Source: Hyphomicrobiales bacterium
GTDB taxonomy: Bacteria; Pseudomonadota; Alphaproteobacteria; Rhizobiales; Xanthobacteraceae
Assembly (NCBI GenBank): GCA_018335895.1
Contig: JAGXQU010000026.1
Location: forward strand, 1-36,880
Reading direction: 5' to 3'
Length of the DNA stretch: 36,880 bases
The translations under genes were made by a program, and so were the position numbers. Shown here one piece after another: positions 16,830 to 25,566 of the stretch. Positions within the stretch are counted from its first letter, which is position 1. Each line of letters begins with the position of its first letter. The notes under the pieces were generated by a model. The model was not told the origin of the DNA and searched no databases. It saw only the letters and a list, made by a program, of their open reading frames with translations.

Positions 16830-17359
16830 GTCGCATCGCTTCCTGCCGGCGGCGCGACCGGCCGCACTAGATCCATCGACTGAGCCAAAGCGATGAATCC
16901 GGAAAGCAGCAGTCCGGGAGTCATCAATGCGTAGGCGATCCAGATCGGCAGTTCGCGCAGCGTCGTCGTCTCACCCGAGCGGTAGATGCTTACGACTGCG
17001 ATTGCCGTGCGCCACCCGATCAGCAGAAGTACGATTGCCATTACGAACGCGCCAAAAGAGTCGAGCAGCTTCACCGTGCTTGGGCTTGCGCGCTGCGTAA
17101 AGAAATCCACGACGATGTGGCCGCGCGTGATCTGACAGTATGGCAGGAACATCGTGCCCGCGATCGCGATGCCGAATTCCACGAGTTCGAAGTCGCCCCG
17201 GATCGGGGACTCGAACAGCCAAAGCCCGATGGTATGCGCGGCCGACATCAGCCCGATCGCAGACACGACCGCGCCACCGGCGTAGGCAAAGATGACTGCC
17301 AACCCGTACATCACCCCGTGCAGTAGCCCGGGGCTCTTTCCCTTCACTCTTTCCTGCAT
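16826..17359 (-). CDS. dctQ: TRAP transporter small permease subunit (DctQ)
   Basis: This 177-residue protein has four predicted membrane segments (about 15-38, 50-68, 90-110 and 137-160) and the DctQ hallmark region TMFLPYCQITRGHIVVDFFT. It pairs with DctM in the TRAP transporter. The frame is open to 17488, but the ATG at 17359 has GCAGGG just upstream and removes an uncharacteristic Arg-rich extension. It is the first gene of the minus-strand dctQ-dctM-dctP run. Confidence 0.9.
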   Translation of the reverse strand: MQERVKGKSPGLLHGVMYGLAVIFAYAGGAVVSAIGLMSAAHTIGLWLFESPIRGDFELVEFGIAIAGTMFLPYCQITRGHIVVDFFTQRASPSTVKLLDSFGAFVMAIVLLLIGWRTAIAVVSIYRSGETTTLRELPIWIAYALMTPGLLLSGFIALAQSMDLVRPVAPPAGSDAT

Positions 17360-17636
17360 TTCTACCCTGCAAGAACCAATATTCTGCTGGCGCTCTGAGG
17401 CGCCATTCCCTCTGCCAAGTCTTCCCCCTGAAGTTGCAGCGGTGTGGGACGGATAGCCCGTGCGGCGAGAGATTGGCAACGACCGCAAACCCCTATTTCG
17501 ACACGCAAAAGCATTCGTACCGGCGTTTCAATCTTTTATTCCACTCGGAACTTCTGCCTTAACGGCTTGTTAATGCTTCGGGCACAGCATTTCTCGCAGG
17601 TGCGAACAAGGCTCGCGTCCAGAGATTGGGCAAGTC
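17360..17636. other. Intergenic region between dctQ and the 68-aa gene
   Basis: These 277 bp should hold the promoter of the TRAP operon (minus) and of the small plus-strand gene. Several TTAACGG/TTAATG-like stretches occur at about 17555-17575. A plus-strand reading frame runs through the region, but its codon choice changes at 17637 and it continues antisense to pssA, so it is not called. No other feature is evident. Confidence 0.4.
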
Positions 17637-17843
17637 ATGGCGACACTCTCCGACCTGAAGTTCGTCGAAGGCGCTCCTGCAATCGCTCCGGAAGGGATTT
17701 CATCCCTGTCTCAGCGGATGCAAATTCTGCTTTCGGCCCTAAGGCCTCGCTCGGACGCGGAAGCGCTGAAGCTGCTGCGGACCCGATTCCCGCAATCGAC
17801 CCTCAGCGAGCGATTGGACGCGCTCTCCAAGCTCCGCCGGTAG
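17637..17843 (+). CDS. Small hypothetical protein (68 aa)
   Basis: This short protein is not recognised. It is soluble, with no signal peptide or membrane segment. Its C-terminal half (SDAEALKLLRTRFPQSTLSERLDALSKLRR, quoted in parts: SDAEALKLLRTRFPQ and LSERLDALSKL) looks like two amphipathic helices. Codons are G+C rich at third positions, as in the neighbours, which favours a real gene. Only a weak ribosome-binding sequence (TTGGGC) precedes the ATG. It stands alone, converging with pssA 23 bp away. Confidence 0.55.
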   Translation: MATLSDLKFVEGAPAIAPEGISSLSQRMQILLSALRPRSDAEALKLLRTRFPQSTLSERLDALSKLRR

Positions 17844-17866
17844 CTTACCGCCGCTCCCGCCCTCGC

Positions 17867-18727
17867 CTAATTGAGGCGGCCCGGACGTTGCTCCTCGTCC
17901 GCCGGCACGTTCATCAAGCCACCGCTCGCAAGCACATGTGCCTTCTCAAGGCGGCGATAGTGCATGAACGCGAGAGGAATGGTGCCGAGATAGGCAATCA
18001 CGACGAGCGTCAGCAACTCCCACGGATAACTCAGCAGCATTGCGACCAGCAGAACTACGAGGACAAGGATCGGAAGCACATACTCGCGCGGAATACGCGC
18101 GCTGAGCTTCTTGCCGGACCAGGTCGGAATCTTCGAGACCATCAGAAGAGCGATTGCGAGGGCAAACACGAGATAGAGAACCGGGCTCACCGCAAAGCGC
18201 GGCACTCCGAGCATCTCGATGTAAACCGGAAGCAGCACCACCACAGCCGCGGCAGGCGCAGGCATCCCGACGAAAAAGTTTCCGGCGAAAGCCGGCCGGT
18301 TCGGGTCGTCCAGCATCACGTTGAAGCGCGCGAGGCGAAGGGCGGCGCATAGCGCGAAGATCAGCATGATAACCCAGCCCAAAGTCTTGAGCGGGCCGAG
18401 GCCCCAGAAAAACAGGATGAGCGCGGGCGCGCAGCCGAAGTTCATGAAATCGGCTAGCGAATCCAGCTCCGCGCCGAACCGCGACTGCGCTTGCAGATAG
18501 CGCGCAAGACGGCCGTCGACGCCGTCCAGTATCGCTGCGAGCACGATGCCTGCGATCGCAAGATCCATACGCCCCTCGATCGCCATTCTGATCGCGGTCA
18601 GGCCGAGGCAAAGCGCGAGCAGCGTAACGAGGTTCGGCAGCAGCGCCCGAATCGGAATCTTGCGGAAGCGCTTGCGCGGATTTTCGTCGCCTGGCTCGAA
18701 GGAAGGAAACAGTCTGTCCATAGTCAT
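17867..18727 (-). CDS. pssA: CDP-diacylglycerol-serine O-phosphatidyltransferase (phosphatidylserine synthase)
   Basis: This 286-residue membrane protein has the complete CDP-alcohol phosphatidyltransferase motif D68-x2-D71-G72-x2-A75-R76-x8-G85-x3-D89-x3-D93. It has about 7-8 hydrophobic segments. It makes phosphatidylserine from CDP-diacylglycerol and serine in the inner membrane. Its neighbour 49 bp upstream on the same strand is psd, which decarboxylates the product, so the two genes give phosphatidylethanolamine. The start at 18727 (or the ATG 6 bp further in) is chosen because the longer frame would overlap psd by 41 bp. The ribosome binding site is weak. Confidence 0.94.
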   Translation of the reverse strand: MTMDRLFPSFEPGDENPRKRFRKIPIRALLPNLVTLLALCLGLTAIRMAIEGRMDLAIAGIVLAAILDGVDGRLARYLQAQSRFGAELDSLADFMNFGCAPALILFFWGLGPLKTLGWVIMLIFALCAALRLARFNVMLDDPNRPAFAGNFFVGMPAPAAAVVVLLPVYIEMLGVPRFAVSPVLYLVFALAIALLMVSKIPTWSGKKLSARIPREYVLPILVLVVLLVAMLLSYPWELLTLVVIAYLGTIPLAFMHYRRLEKAHVLASGGLMNVPADEEQRPGRLN

Positions 18728-18776
18728 CAGGATACGCCCGAAAAGCCTGTAAAAGAAGTGCGCTTTGCCGGTTTGG

Positions 18777-19475
18777 TTACGCCGCGCGGAAAGCAGGCCC
18801 CGCTGCCGTCGCGGCAAGGTCCGCGATCACCGTTTCGCCGCCGAGCGCGTATTGGCCCACGGATACCAGCGGCTTCGTGCCCGCCGGCAGGTACACGTCC
18901 ACGCGGGAGCCGAAGCGGATGAGCCCGATGCGCTCGCCCGCCGAAACGAGCTGGCCTTCCTTCACGAAACAGACGATGCGCCGCGCGACCAGACCCGCAA
19001 TCTGCACAACACCGTAGCGGCCGGAGGGCGTGCGCACGACGAGGCCGTTGCGCTCGTTATCCTCGCTCGCCTTGTCGAGATCGGCGTTCAGAAACTTGCC
19101 GGGGCGGTAGACGATCCGTTCGATCTCCCCGGAAACCGGGCTGCGGTTTACGTGAACGTCGAAGACGCTCATGAAGATCGAAACGCGAGGTAGTGACTCC
19201 GAGCCGAGGCCGAGTTCGATAGGCGGGACAGCGAGCGAAACGGACGAAATCTTGCCGTCGGCAGGGGCAATCACCAGCCCGTCCCGCACGGGGGTCACTC
19301 GCACCGGATCGCGAAAGAAATAGACGCACCAGAGCGTGAGCACGACGCCGATCCAGCCGAGCGGCTTCCAGACAATAAACAGCACCAGCGAGGCGAGTGC
19401 GAATACCCCGATAAAAAGGTATCCCTCGGGATGAACCGGCGCCATCTGCTTGCGAACGGACTCAATGATCGACAT
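18777..19475 (-). CDS. psd: Phosphatidylserine decarboxylase proenzyme (short, PSD-A type)
   Basis: This 232-residue protein has two N-terminal hydrophobic segments (about 18-36 and 40-54). [10 protein letters not shown] (70-79), [16 protein letters not shown] (101-116) and the self-cleavage site RFGS at 187-190 follow, where Ser190 becomes the pyruvoyl group. This is the short form common in Alphaproteobacteria. It converts phosphatidylserine to phosphatidylethanolamine at the inner membrane. The ATG at 19475 has AAAGGA about 8 bp upstream. It is followed by pssA, with which it forms a two-step operon. Confidence 0.94.
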   Translation of the reverse strand: MSIIESVRKQMAPVHPEGYLFIGVFALASLVLFIVWKPLGWIGVVLTLWCVYFFRDPVRVTPVRDGLVIAPADGKISSVSLAVPPIELGLGSESLPRVSIFMSVFDVHVNRSPVSGEIERIVYRPGKFLNADLDKASEDNERNGLVVRTPSGRYGVVQIAGLVARRIVCFVKEGQLVSAGERIGLIRFGSRVDVYLPAGTKPLVSVGQYALGGETVIADLAATAAGPAFRAA

Positions 19476-19593
19476 CAATTTTTCCTTTGCGCGGGACAGC
19501 TAAAGAGGACCCCGCCGCTCGTCAACGGCCCCTCCCTTTCCGCCTTCCTCCGGCCAATTCTGTGGCATAGAAGCAGGCAAAACCGGAGCCACG

Positions 19594-20616
19594 ATGCTTT
19601 CCTACGCCCAGCATTTCGAGGACGTCTATCTGATGCGCTGTTTCCGCGAGCGCGGGGACGGCTTTTATATCGATGTCGGCGCGGGTCATCCCGTGATCGA
19701 CAACGTTTCTTTCGCTTTCTACCTGAAAGGATGGCGCGGCATCACGGTCGAGCCCAACCCTTCGCTCGCGAGGCTCTCCCGCAGCGTGCGCCCGCGCGAC
19801 ATCGGCGCTGAGACTTTGGTCGGCGCGGCTTCCGGCGAGGCGAAGTTCTTTCTCGTCGACGACTTTCACGGCCTTTCCACCATGATCGGAGAGAACGCCC
19901 GCGCAGCCGCCGAGAACTACGGAAAGAGGTCGAACGAGCTTACGCTTCCCGTCACCACACTTGCCGAGCTTTGCAGGAAGCATGCGCCGAAGGCGATCGA
20001 CTTCCTGAAGGTCGACGTCGAAGGTGCTGAGAAGGATGTGCTCGCAGGCGCAGACTGGAATACCTACCGGCCGCGTGTCGTCGTGATCGAGGCGACCATG
20101 CCCGCCTCGCCCGAGCCGAACTGGGGTGGCTGGGAGCCGTTCCTGCTTTCACAAAAGTATCGTTTCGTCTTCTTCGACGGGCTGAACCGCTACTACCTCG
20201 CGGACGAGGAAGCCGCGCTTGCCGTCCATTTCGAGGCGCCGGTCAATCCCTTCGACAAGGCGGTGCAGCTTTCGCGATACCGCAAGGCGCTCGAAGACGC
20301 CTCGCATCCCGATCACAAGCTCGCAGGCGTTCTCGCGGAAGCCTTCCTAACGCGTGCGCCGCTCATCTCGCCGCATCTTATGGTCGAATTGCTGACGGCC
20401 GAACTGAACCCCGCGGCGCTCGCCCATCCCGCGACCGAAGCCGACATTCTTGCGGTGTTCAGCCGGCTGTTCGGCCGTGAGCCTTCGCCGGAAGAACTAC
20501 AGGCGGCAAAATCCCTCTCAAAGGGAAAGACGCTGCGCGAACTCTATGAGGTCGTGATCGGATTCGATTCCGTGCGCGCCGCGTTTGGAAGAATTTCCGG
20601 CAGCTACGCCTGGTAG
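19594..20616 (+). CDS. FkbM-family SAM methyltransferase with an extra C-terminal module
   Basis: This 340-residue protein has the AdoMet-binding motif FYIDVGAGHP (24-33) and the FkbM signature IDFLKVDVEGAEKDVL (135-150), spanning about residues 1-205. The remaining part is not typical of FkbM. Residues about 281-331 (ILAVFSRLFGREPSPEEL, then GKTLRELYEVVIGFDSVR) resemble the DUF4214 repeat seen in surface and glycan-related proteins; this match is from memory. FkbM enzymes O-methylate sugars or polyketides, so a surface-glycan or lipid target is likely. GGAG sits 6 bp before the ATG. It converges with the hydroxylase gene 14 bp away. Confidence 0.88.
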   Translation: MLSYAQHFEDVYLMRCFRERGDGFYIDVGAGHPVIDNVSFAFYLKGWRGITVEPNPSLARLSRSVRPRDIGAETLVGAASGEAKFFLVDDFHGLSTMIGENARAAAENYGKRSNELTLPVTTLAELCRKHAPKAIDFLKVDVEGAEKDVLAGADWNTYRPRVVVIEATMPASPEPNWGGWEPFLLSQKYRFVFFDGLNRYYLADEEAALAVHFEAPVNPFDKAVQLSRYRKALEDASHPDHKLAGVLAEAFLTRAPLISPHLMVELLTAELNPAALAHPATEADILAVFSRLFGREPSPEELQAAKSLSKGKTLRELYEVVIGFDSVRAAFGRISGSYAW

Positions 20617-20630
20617 TGCGGCCCGCTCCA

Positions 20631-21782
20631 TTACTTGAACGGCCAAATAAGCTGGGCGCCAAACTCGGCCGGCACCGGATCGCCGTGGATACCGACCTCC
20701 GGCGGCCAGGAGCCGTCAGCGGGTAGATAGTAAGTGCCGAATAACCGGTCGATCCAGGGAAAATGAACCGCGAAATTCTTGTCGATGGGTCTCACCGCGT
20801 GGTGCCAGTGGTGAAAGCGCGGCGTCACCAGCAAGTGCTCCAGCCATCTGAAACGGAATTTCATGTTGACGTGAATGAACGTCGCTTGTGCTGCCACGAT
20901 GCCGAGCCAGATGTAAAGCGCCTGCTCGGCGAATCCGATGACGAAGAGTGGTACGAGGATCAGCCCGCGCGTAATCACGGTATCGACGACATGCAGCCGG
21001 GAGCCGGCAAGCCAATCCATGTTGCGCGAGGAATGGTGGATCGCATGAAACGGCCAGGCCCAGCGGATCCGGTGGAAGCTTCGATGCACCCAGTACTGGG
21101 TCACGTCCGCGGCAATCATGATAAGCAGGACCTGAACCGCGATCGGCAAACTCTTCGCCTGCACGCCAAGCGCTTCGGCCTGCCAAGCCTGCGAGACGAG
21201 TGTCGCCGGTAGCAGCGTGAAGAAGGTCAAGAGCTCAACGGCGACGTGGCTGACGGCAAAATAAATGCCATCGGTGGTCCATCCGGGCCGGAAGGTGCCC
21301 TGCTCGGGCTTCAGCGGAAACAGGCGCTCCAGTGGGACGAATACGAGGCTGAGCAGCACCACATTCAGCACAAGCCAATCTAGACCGAGATGTAAGGGCG
21401 CCTGTCGGTCATGCTCGATCTCGACGCCGGCGCCACCAAGGATCACCGCTCCGCAGGTGAAAGCGATACCTGCGATGCCGAGACGCTTGCTCGGTCTTAG
21501 CAAGAGATTCAGGGCCGAGAAAAAGAACGCGGCGATGATCGCGAGCGTGAGCAGGCCCCGCATCAGATCGACCGGATACTGAGACCGCAACTCGTTGACG
21601 GTGAGCCATTCATGGAAATGGAAAACTAGAACGGCAAAGAACGATGCGGCACCAAGCAGCAGGCCGATCAGGCCAGAGAACCATCCAGACCCGAAATGCT
21701 GAGACCCGCGGTCTCCGAGTACGCGCTCGAACCACAGATCCAGCCTCGTATACGATCGGTCGGAATCGCCCGGCGAACTCAT
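20631..21782 (-). CDS. Sterol desaturase / fatty acid hydroxylase family membrane protein
   Basis: This 383-residue integral membrane protein has the three histidine clusters of the family: HRSFH (233-237), HAIHHS (246-251) and HHWHH (324-328). They hold a di-iron centre for hydroxylation or desaturation of lipids. It has an N-terminal extension of about 150 residues with several membrane segments, longer than usual. The substrate is unknown. It shares its strand with the Atm1-like exporter 49 bp upstream. In an organism that makes a hydroxylated very-long-chain acyl group for lipid A, a lipid hydroxylase is notable, but no direct link is visible. Confidence 0.9.
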   Translation of the reverse strand: MSSPGDSDRSYTRLDLWFERVLGDRGSQHFGSGWFSGLIGLLLGAASFFAVLVFHFHEWLTVNELRSQYPVDLMRGLLTLAIIAAFFFSALNLLLRPSKRLGIAGIAFTCGAVILGGAGVEIEHDRQAPLHLGLDWLVLNVVLLSLVFVPLERLFPLKPEQGTFRPGWTTDGIYFAVSHVAVELLTFFTLLPATLVSQAWQAEALGVQAKSLPIAVQVLLIMIAADVTQYWVHRSFHRIRWAWPFHAIHHSSRNMDWLAGSRLHVVDTVITRGLILVPLFVIGFAEQALYIWLGIVAAQATFIHVNMKFRFRWLEHLLVTPRFHHWHHAVRPIDKNFAVHFPWIDRLFGTYYLPADGSWPPEVGIHGDPVPAEFGAQLIWPFK

Positions 21783-21831
21783 CGCATCACCTGATGGATT
21801 CTAGCACGCAATCCGGCTTCCGCGTCCTGCT

Positions 21832-23781
21832 TTACTCTGCTGCATCGATCTTCGGCGCGGTTGGCGTAACAAGCGGCGCCTCCCGTTCGGCAACTTTCGG
21901 CGGAGCGGCATTCGGTTTCTCGCGCGGTGTCATTTCCTCCGCCACTTCGCGGAGCTTTTCGCGCGCGGCATCCGCCTCGCGCTGACGGTTCCACATGCCG
22001 GCATAGAGACCGCCTTGCTCCAGCAACTGCGCGTGGGTGCCCCGCTCGACGACCTGTCCCGCGTCGATCACGATGATCTCGTCGGCATTGATGACCGTCG
22101 AAAGCCGATGCGCGATCACGAGCGTCGTGCGTCCTCGCGAAACGCGCTCCAGCGCATCCTGAATTTCCTTTTCCGTATTGGAATCGAGCGCCGAAGTGGC
22201 CTCATCGAGCAGAAGGATCGGAGGAGCCTTCAGGATGGTACGCGCAATGGCGACACGCTGCTTTTCGCCGCCCGAAAGTTTCAGCCCTCGCTCGCCAACT
22301 TCCGTTTCGTAGCCGTGCGGCAGCACTTTGATGAAATCGTCGATCTGCGCGTGTTCGGCAGCCTTTTCGATGTCGACATCGCTTGCCTCCCAGCGCCCGT
22401 ACCGGATGTTGTAGCGGATGGTGTCATTGAAAAGCACGGTGTCCTGCGGGACCATGCCGATCGCCGCACGCAGCGAAGTCTGGGTCACGTCGCGGATGTC
22501 GTTGCCGTCGATGGTGATGCGCCCGCCCGCGACATCGTAGAAGCGATAGATCAGGCGAGAGATGGTGGATTTTCCCGCACCCGAGGGACCGACAATCGCC
22601 ACCGTGTGACCTGCGGGAACCTCGAACGATATACCCTTCAGAATTTCGCGTTCCGGATCGTAGCTGAAGCGGACATTCTCGAAACGAAGCGTTCCCTCGC
22701 GCACCTCGAGCGGCTTCGCGTCAGGGGAGTCCTTGATTTCGGGATTGCGGTAGAGAATCCCGAACATCTGCTCGATATCAATGATCGCCTGCTTGATCTC
22801 GCGGTAGAGCATGCCCATGAAATTCAGCGGAATATAGAGCTGAATGAGCATGGCGTTGATCATGACGAAGTCGCCGACGGTGCGGCGTCCGGCCTGAATA
22901 TCGAACACGCAGAGCGCCATCATTACGGTCAGACCGATCGTGAAGATCGTCGCCTGCCCGGCGTTCAAGATCGCAAGCGAAGTATAGGTCTGCACGCCCG
23001 CCTTCTCGTATTTCGCGATCGAGCGGTCATAGCGTTCGCTCTCGCGCTTCTCGGCGCCGAAATATTTCACGGTCTCGAAGTTCAGGAGGCTGTCAACGGC
23101 TTTTGCAGTCGCGTCGTTATCGGACTCGTTCATCGCCTTGCGAATCTTGATCCGCCACTCGGTCGCCCGGTAGGTGTAGGCCATGAACGCCACCATCGTG
23201 ACCATCACGATCACCGCATAGCGCCAATCGAATGCGAGCAGCATGATGCCGATGACGAGCGCAAGCTCGAAGATGGTCGGCGCGAGTTGCAGCACGACAA
23301 GGCGGACGAGTTCTTCGATGCCGTTGCGCCCGCGCTCGAGAATCCGGGTTAAGCCGCCGGTCTTGCGCTCCAGATGAAAGCGCAGCGAAAGCGCGTGCAT
23401 ATGATCGAAGGTCAGCTGGGCAAGCCTGCGCACCGCATGCAGCGCGACCTTGGCGAACAGGCCGTCGCGAAGCTGCGTAATCAGCGCAATGCCGATGCGG
23501 GTGCCGCCGTATAGGAGTACGAGCGCAAGCGGGGCCGACAGGATCGCAAGCCACCCGCCCGTGGGCATGGGCTTGCCTTCGGAGAGCGCGACCAGCGAAT
23601 CCGTCGCCCACTTGAAGGTGAAGGGCATCAGCACCGTGACGAGCTTGCCCGCCACAAGGAGGATGAAGGCGAAGAACACCCTCCGCTTCAGATCGAGCCG
23701 CGTCGAAGGCCACATATGCGGCCACAGGCTAACGATGGTGGAGAACAAGGTGGGGCGGATTTCGGGGCCGGTATTCTGCAT
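21832..23781 (-). CDS. Atm1-like ABC exporter (fused membrane and ATPase domains)
   Basis: This 649-residue half-transporter has six membrane segments over about residues 35-330 and a nucleotide-binding domain with Walker A GPSGAGKST (398-406), signature LSGGEKQ (502-508), Walker B ILLLDE (522-527) and switch His558. The stretch ETVKYFGAEKRESERYD (236-252) and the Ile/Asn-rich segment SLAILNAGQATIF are typical of Atm1/ABCB7/HMT1 exporters, which carry glutathione-linked sulfur or metal species and protect against heavy metals. The last 60 residues are a charged tail of variable type. The start at 23781 follows GAGTAAAG. Confidence 0.93.
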   Translation of the reverse strand: MQNTGPEIRPTLFSTIVSLWPHMWPSTRLDLKRRVFFAFILLVAGKLVTVLMPFTFKWATDSLVALSEGKPMPTGGWLAILSAPLALVLLYGGTRIGIALITQLRDGLFAKVALHAVRRLAQLTFDHMHALSLRFHLERKTGGLTRILERGRNGIEELVRLVVLQLAPTIFELALVIGIMLLAFDWRYAVIVMVTMVAFMAYTYRATEWRIKIRKAMNESDNDATAKAVDSLLNFETVKYFGAEKRESERYDRSIAKYEKAGVQTYTSLAILNAGQATIFTIGLTVMMALCVFDIQAGRRTVGDFVMINAMLIQLYIPLNFMGMLYREIKQAIIDIEQMFGILYRNPEIKDSPDAKPLEVREGTLRFENVRFSYDPEREILKGISFEVPAGHTVAIVGPSGAGKSTISRLIYRFYDVAGGRITIDGNDIRDVTQTSLRAAIGMVPQDTVLFNDTIRYNIRYGRWEASDVDIEKAAEHAQIDDFIKVLPHGYETEVGERGLKLSGGEKQRVAIARTILKAPPILLLDEATSALDSNTEKEIQDALERVSRGRTTLVIAHRLSTVINADEIIVIDAGQVVERGTHAQLLEQGGLYAGMWNRQREADAAREKLREVAEEMTPREKPNAAPPKVAEREAPLVTPTAPKIDAAE

Positions 23782-23960
23782 TCTTTACTCGTTGCGGCCC
23801 TTCAAGAGACCGGGAACGGCGCGGGAAAGCCCCGTCCGCTTGCCTATTATTGTACCACGTGGACGGTAGGGGGACCTATCGTCGCAATTCCTGCAATTCG
23901 TTCCTGTATGCCGCAGCCAATGCTATCTAGGTGCCCGATCCTGAAATTTCGAGAGTTGTG
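23782..23960. other. Divergent intergenic region upstream of atm1-like gene
   Basis: These 179 bp separate two divergent genes. The palindrome CCACGTGG lies at 23855-23862. Directly after it, CGGTAGG and CCTATCG flank GGGA at about 23864-23881, a near-perfect inverted repeat. Either could be an operator or a leader structure. No gene is supported. Confidence 0.4.
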
Positions 23961-24506
23961 ATGTTCCGTCGTTCCGCCTTGTTCGTTTCCGCGTTCGTCC
24001 TGAGTGCGGTGATCTCTTCGGCCAATTCCCACGCGCAGCAGGTCGCCGCGCGGACCCCCCTCGGCACCGCCGCGGTTGAAACCGGTCAAAGCGAGAGCGG
24101 CGTCCAACTCACGATCTCGCTAAGCGGCGCGGAACCGCAGATTTTCGATGGCGTCGGCGATGCGCTGGTGCCCATGCGGGCTGGCGGGCGATCCGCGCCG
24201 GTGATCGCGCTCGATATCGACCGCGACGGCGTCGACGAGATCTTTGTCCGCACCTCGTCGCAGCAGCGCGGCGTGCTGATCGTCTTCCGCTGGGACGCAT
24301 CCTCCAATACGTACGCGCCCGTGACCTTCGCCGAAAGCACCGGCTCGCCGAAGCCCTATCTCATCGTCCACCTGTCGCAGCAGGTTTCGGTCAGCGGCAC
24401 CATGATCGAAGCCAACCACGACAGCGTGGTCAGCGGGCGCAAGCGGCAGCGCCTGTTCCGCTATCGCTGGACCGGCGAAGGCTTCGAACAGACCACCGAT
24501 CATTAG
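23961..24506 (+). CDS. Secreted hypothetical protein with a VCBS/FG-GAP-like motif
   Basis: This 181-residue protein has a signal peptide (1-25, ending NSHAQQ). The segment VIALDIDRDGVDEIFVRT (81-98) contains a DxDxDG-type calcium-binding loop as in VCBS and FG-GAP repeats, which suggests one beta-propeller-like blade; no full propeller is present. The C-terminal part (RLFRYRWTGEGFEQ) also looks beta-rich. No function is recognised. The ATG at 23961 is chosen over an upstream in-frame start at 23931 because the signal peptide follows directly and GAGAG lies 5-9 bp upstream. Confidence 0.75.
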   Translation: MFRRSALFVSAFVLSAVISSANSHAQQVAARTPLGTAAVETGQSESGVQLTISLSGAEPQIFDGVGDALVPMRAGGRSAPVIALDIDRDGVDEIFVRTSSQQRGVLIVFRWDASSNTYAPVTFAESTGSPKPYLIVHLSQQVSVSGTMIEANHDSVVSGRKRQRLFRYRWTGEGFEQTTDH

Positions 24507-24548
24507 CCCGGCCTTGACGCGAAGGCAGCCCGCCGCCACATCTTGGGG

Positions 24549-25157
24549 ATGTCCAAAATCAACTCGATCTGCGTTTTCTGCGGCTCCTCGCCCGGCCGGG
24601 ACGGCAGATTCATCGATGATGCAAAGAAATTCGGCGAGACTCTCGGGCGAGAAAAAATCCGCCTCGTCTTTGGCGGGGGCGGCGTCGGGTTGATGGGTGC
24701 GGTCGCCCGCGCGGCTGCCGACGCCGGAGGCGAAGTGACCGGTATCATTCCCACGTTCCTCGTGAACCGGGAGCGGCCCGAGGCTGCGCATTCGACGAAC
24801 ACCATCGTCACCAAAGACATGCATGAGCGCAAACACAAGATGTTCGAGATGGCGGATGCCTTCGTCGCGCTGCCGGGAGGTATCGGCACGCTCGAAGAGC
24901 TCGTCGAACAACTGACGTGGATCCAGCTCGGCCAGCACAAGAAGCCGCTCCTGATCCTCAATACCAACGGCTTCTGGAATCCGCTGCTCGCGCTGCTCGA
25001 CAACTTCCGCGACATCGGATTTCTCGGCCAGCACGCCATCGATAATCTGCTGGTTGCGGAAAATGTCGAAGACATACTTCCGAAGCTTCGCAACGCGACC
25101 GCTCCGGTTTCGCTCTGGGAGCTTCGCGAAGATCAGGCCGTTTCGGAGAACATGTAG
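24549..25157 (+). CDS. LOG-family protein, TIGR00730 type
   Basis: This 202-residue Rossmann-like protein has CGSSPG (11-16), FGGGGVGLMG (41-50), MHERKHKM (91-98) and the family signature PGGIGTLEE (109-117). LOG proteins release cytokinin bases from riboside 5'-monophosphates in plants, and bacterial members act as nucleotide phosphoribohydrolases. The motif set is complete, so it should be active; the physiological substrate in this bacterium is unknown. The ATG at 24549 has no well-placed ribosome binding site (TTGGGG abuts it). It ends 5 bp before the convergent VOC gene. Confidence 0.92.
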   Translation: MSKINSICVFCGSSPGRDGRFIDDAKKFGETLGREKIRLVFGGGGVGLMGAVARAAADAGGEVTGIIPTFLVNRERPEAAHSTNTIVTKDMHERKHKMFEMADAFVALPGGIGTLEELVEQLTWIQLGQHKKPLLILNTNGFWNPLLALLDNFRDIGFLGQHAIDNLLVAENVEDILPKLRNATAPVSLWELREDQAVSENM

Positions 25158-25162
25158 ATCGC

Positions 25163-25552
25163 TTAGATCTGCGCGACGAAGGTGACGACTTCGATTTTGT
25201 TGCCGTCGAAATCGCGAATGAAAGCGGCGAAATAGTTGTTGCTGTATTGAGGACGGATGGCCGGCATGCCGTCGTCTTCCGCGCCGAGCCGGATCGCGGC
25301 GTCGTAAAAATTCTTGACCGCCTCCGCGGATCTCGCGCGCAAACAGATATGCACCCCCGAGCCGGCAGGCACCTTCGCCATATCCGGACGCGCGTTGAGC
25401 CAGAACTCGGAATGAGACTTGCCGCGGCGCCCAAAGCCCGATGTCTCAGGCCGCTCGTCGCGCAGTTCATAGTCCAGCACGGCGAGCACTTCCTTGTAGA
25501 AGGCGGTCGATGCTTTCAGGTCGCTGACACCGATGGAGATGTGATCGATCAT
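25163..25552 (-). CDS. VOC/glyoxalase-superfamily protein
   Basis: This 129-residue protein folds as two beta-alpha-beta-beta-beta units. MIDHISIGVSDL at the N terminus, GVHICLRARS in the middle and RDFDGNKIEVVTF at the C terminus are diagnostic. Putative metal ligands are His4, His68 and Glu121. It resembles the lactoylglutathione-lyase-like proteins of unknown substrate common in Rhizobiales. The ATG at 25552 has GGGAGAG 6 bp upstream. It lies 14 bp after cimA, so it is the last gene of that run. Confidence 0.9.
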   Translation of the reverse strand: MIDHISIGVSDLKASTAFYKEVLAVLDYELRDERPETSGFGRRGKSHSEFWLNARPDMAKVPAGSGVHICLRARSAEAVKNFYDAAIRLGAEDDGMPAIRPQYSNNYFAAFIRDFDGNKIEVVTFVAQI

Positions 25553-25566
25553 CGGCACTCTCCCTG

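Noticed and set aside
17444-18352. A 302-codon plus-strand frame covering the 68-aa gene and pssA
   Set aside because: Most of it is antisense to pssA, which has a perfect CDP-alcohol transferase motif; the remainder lies out of frame with the short gene that is called.
22015-23352. A 445-codon plus-strand frame antisense to the Atm1-like exporter
   Set aside because: The minus-strand ABC exporter has every motif in place; the antisense product is a charged, motif-free sequence.
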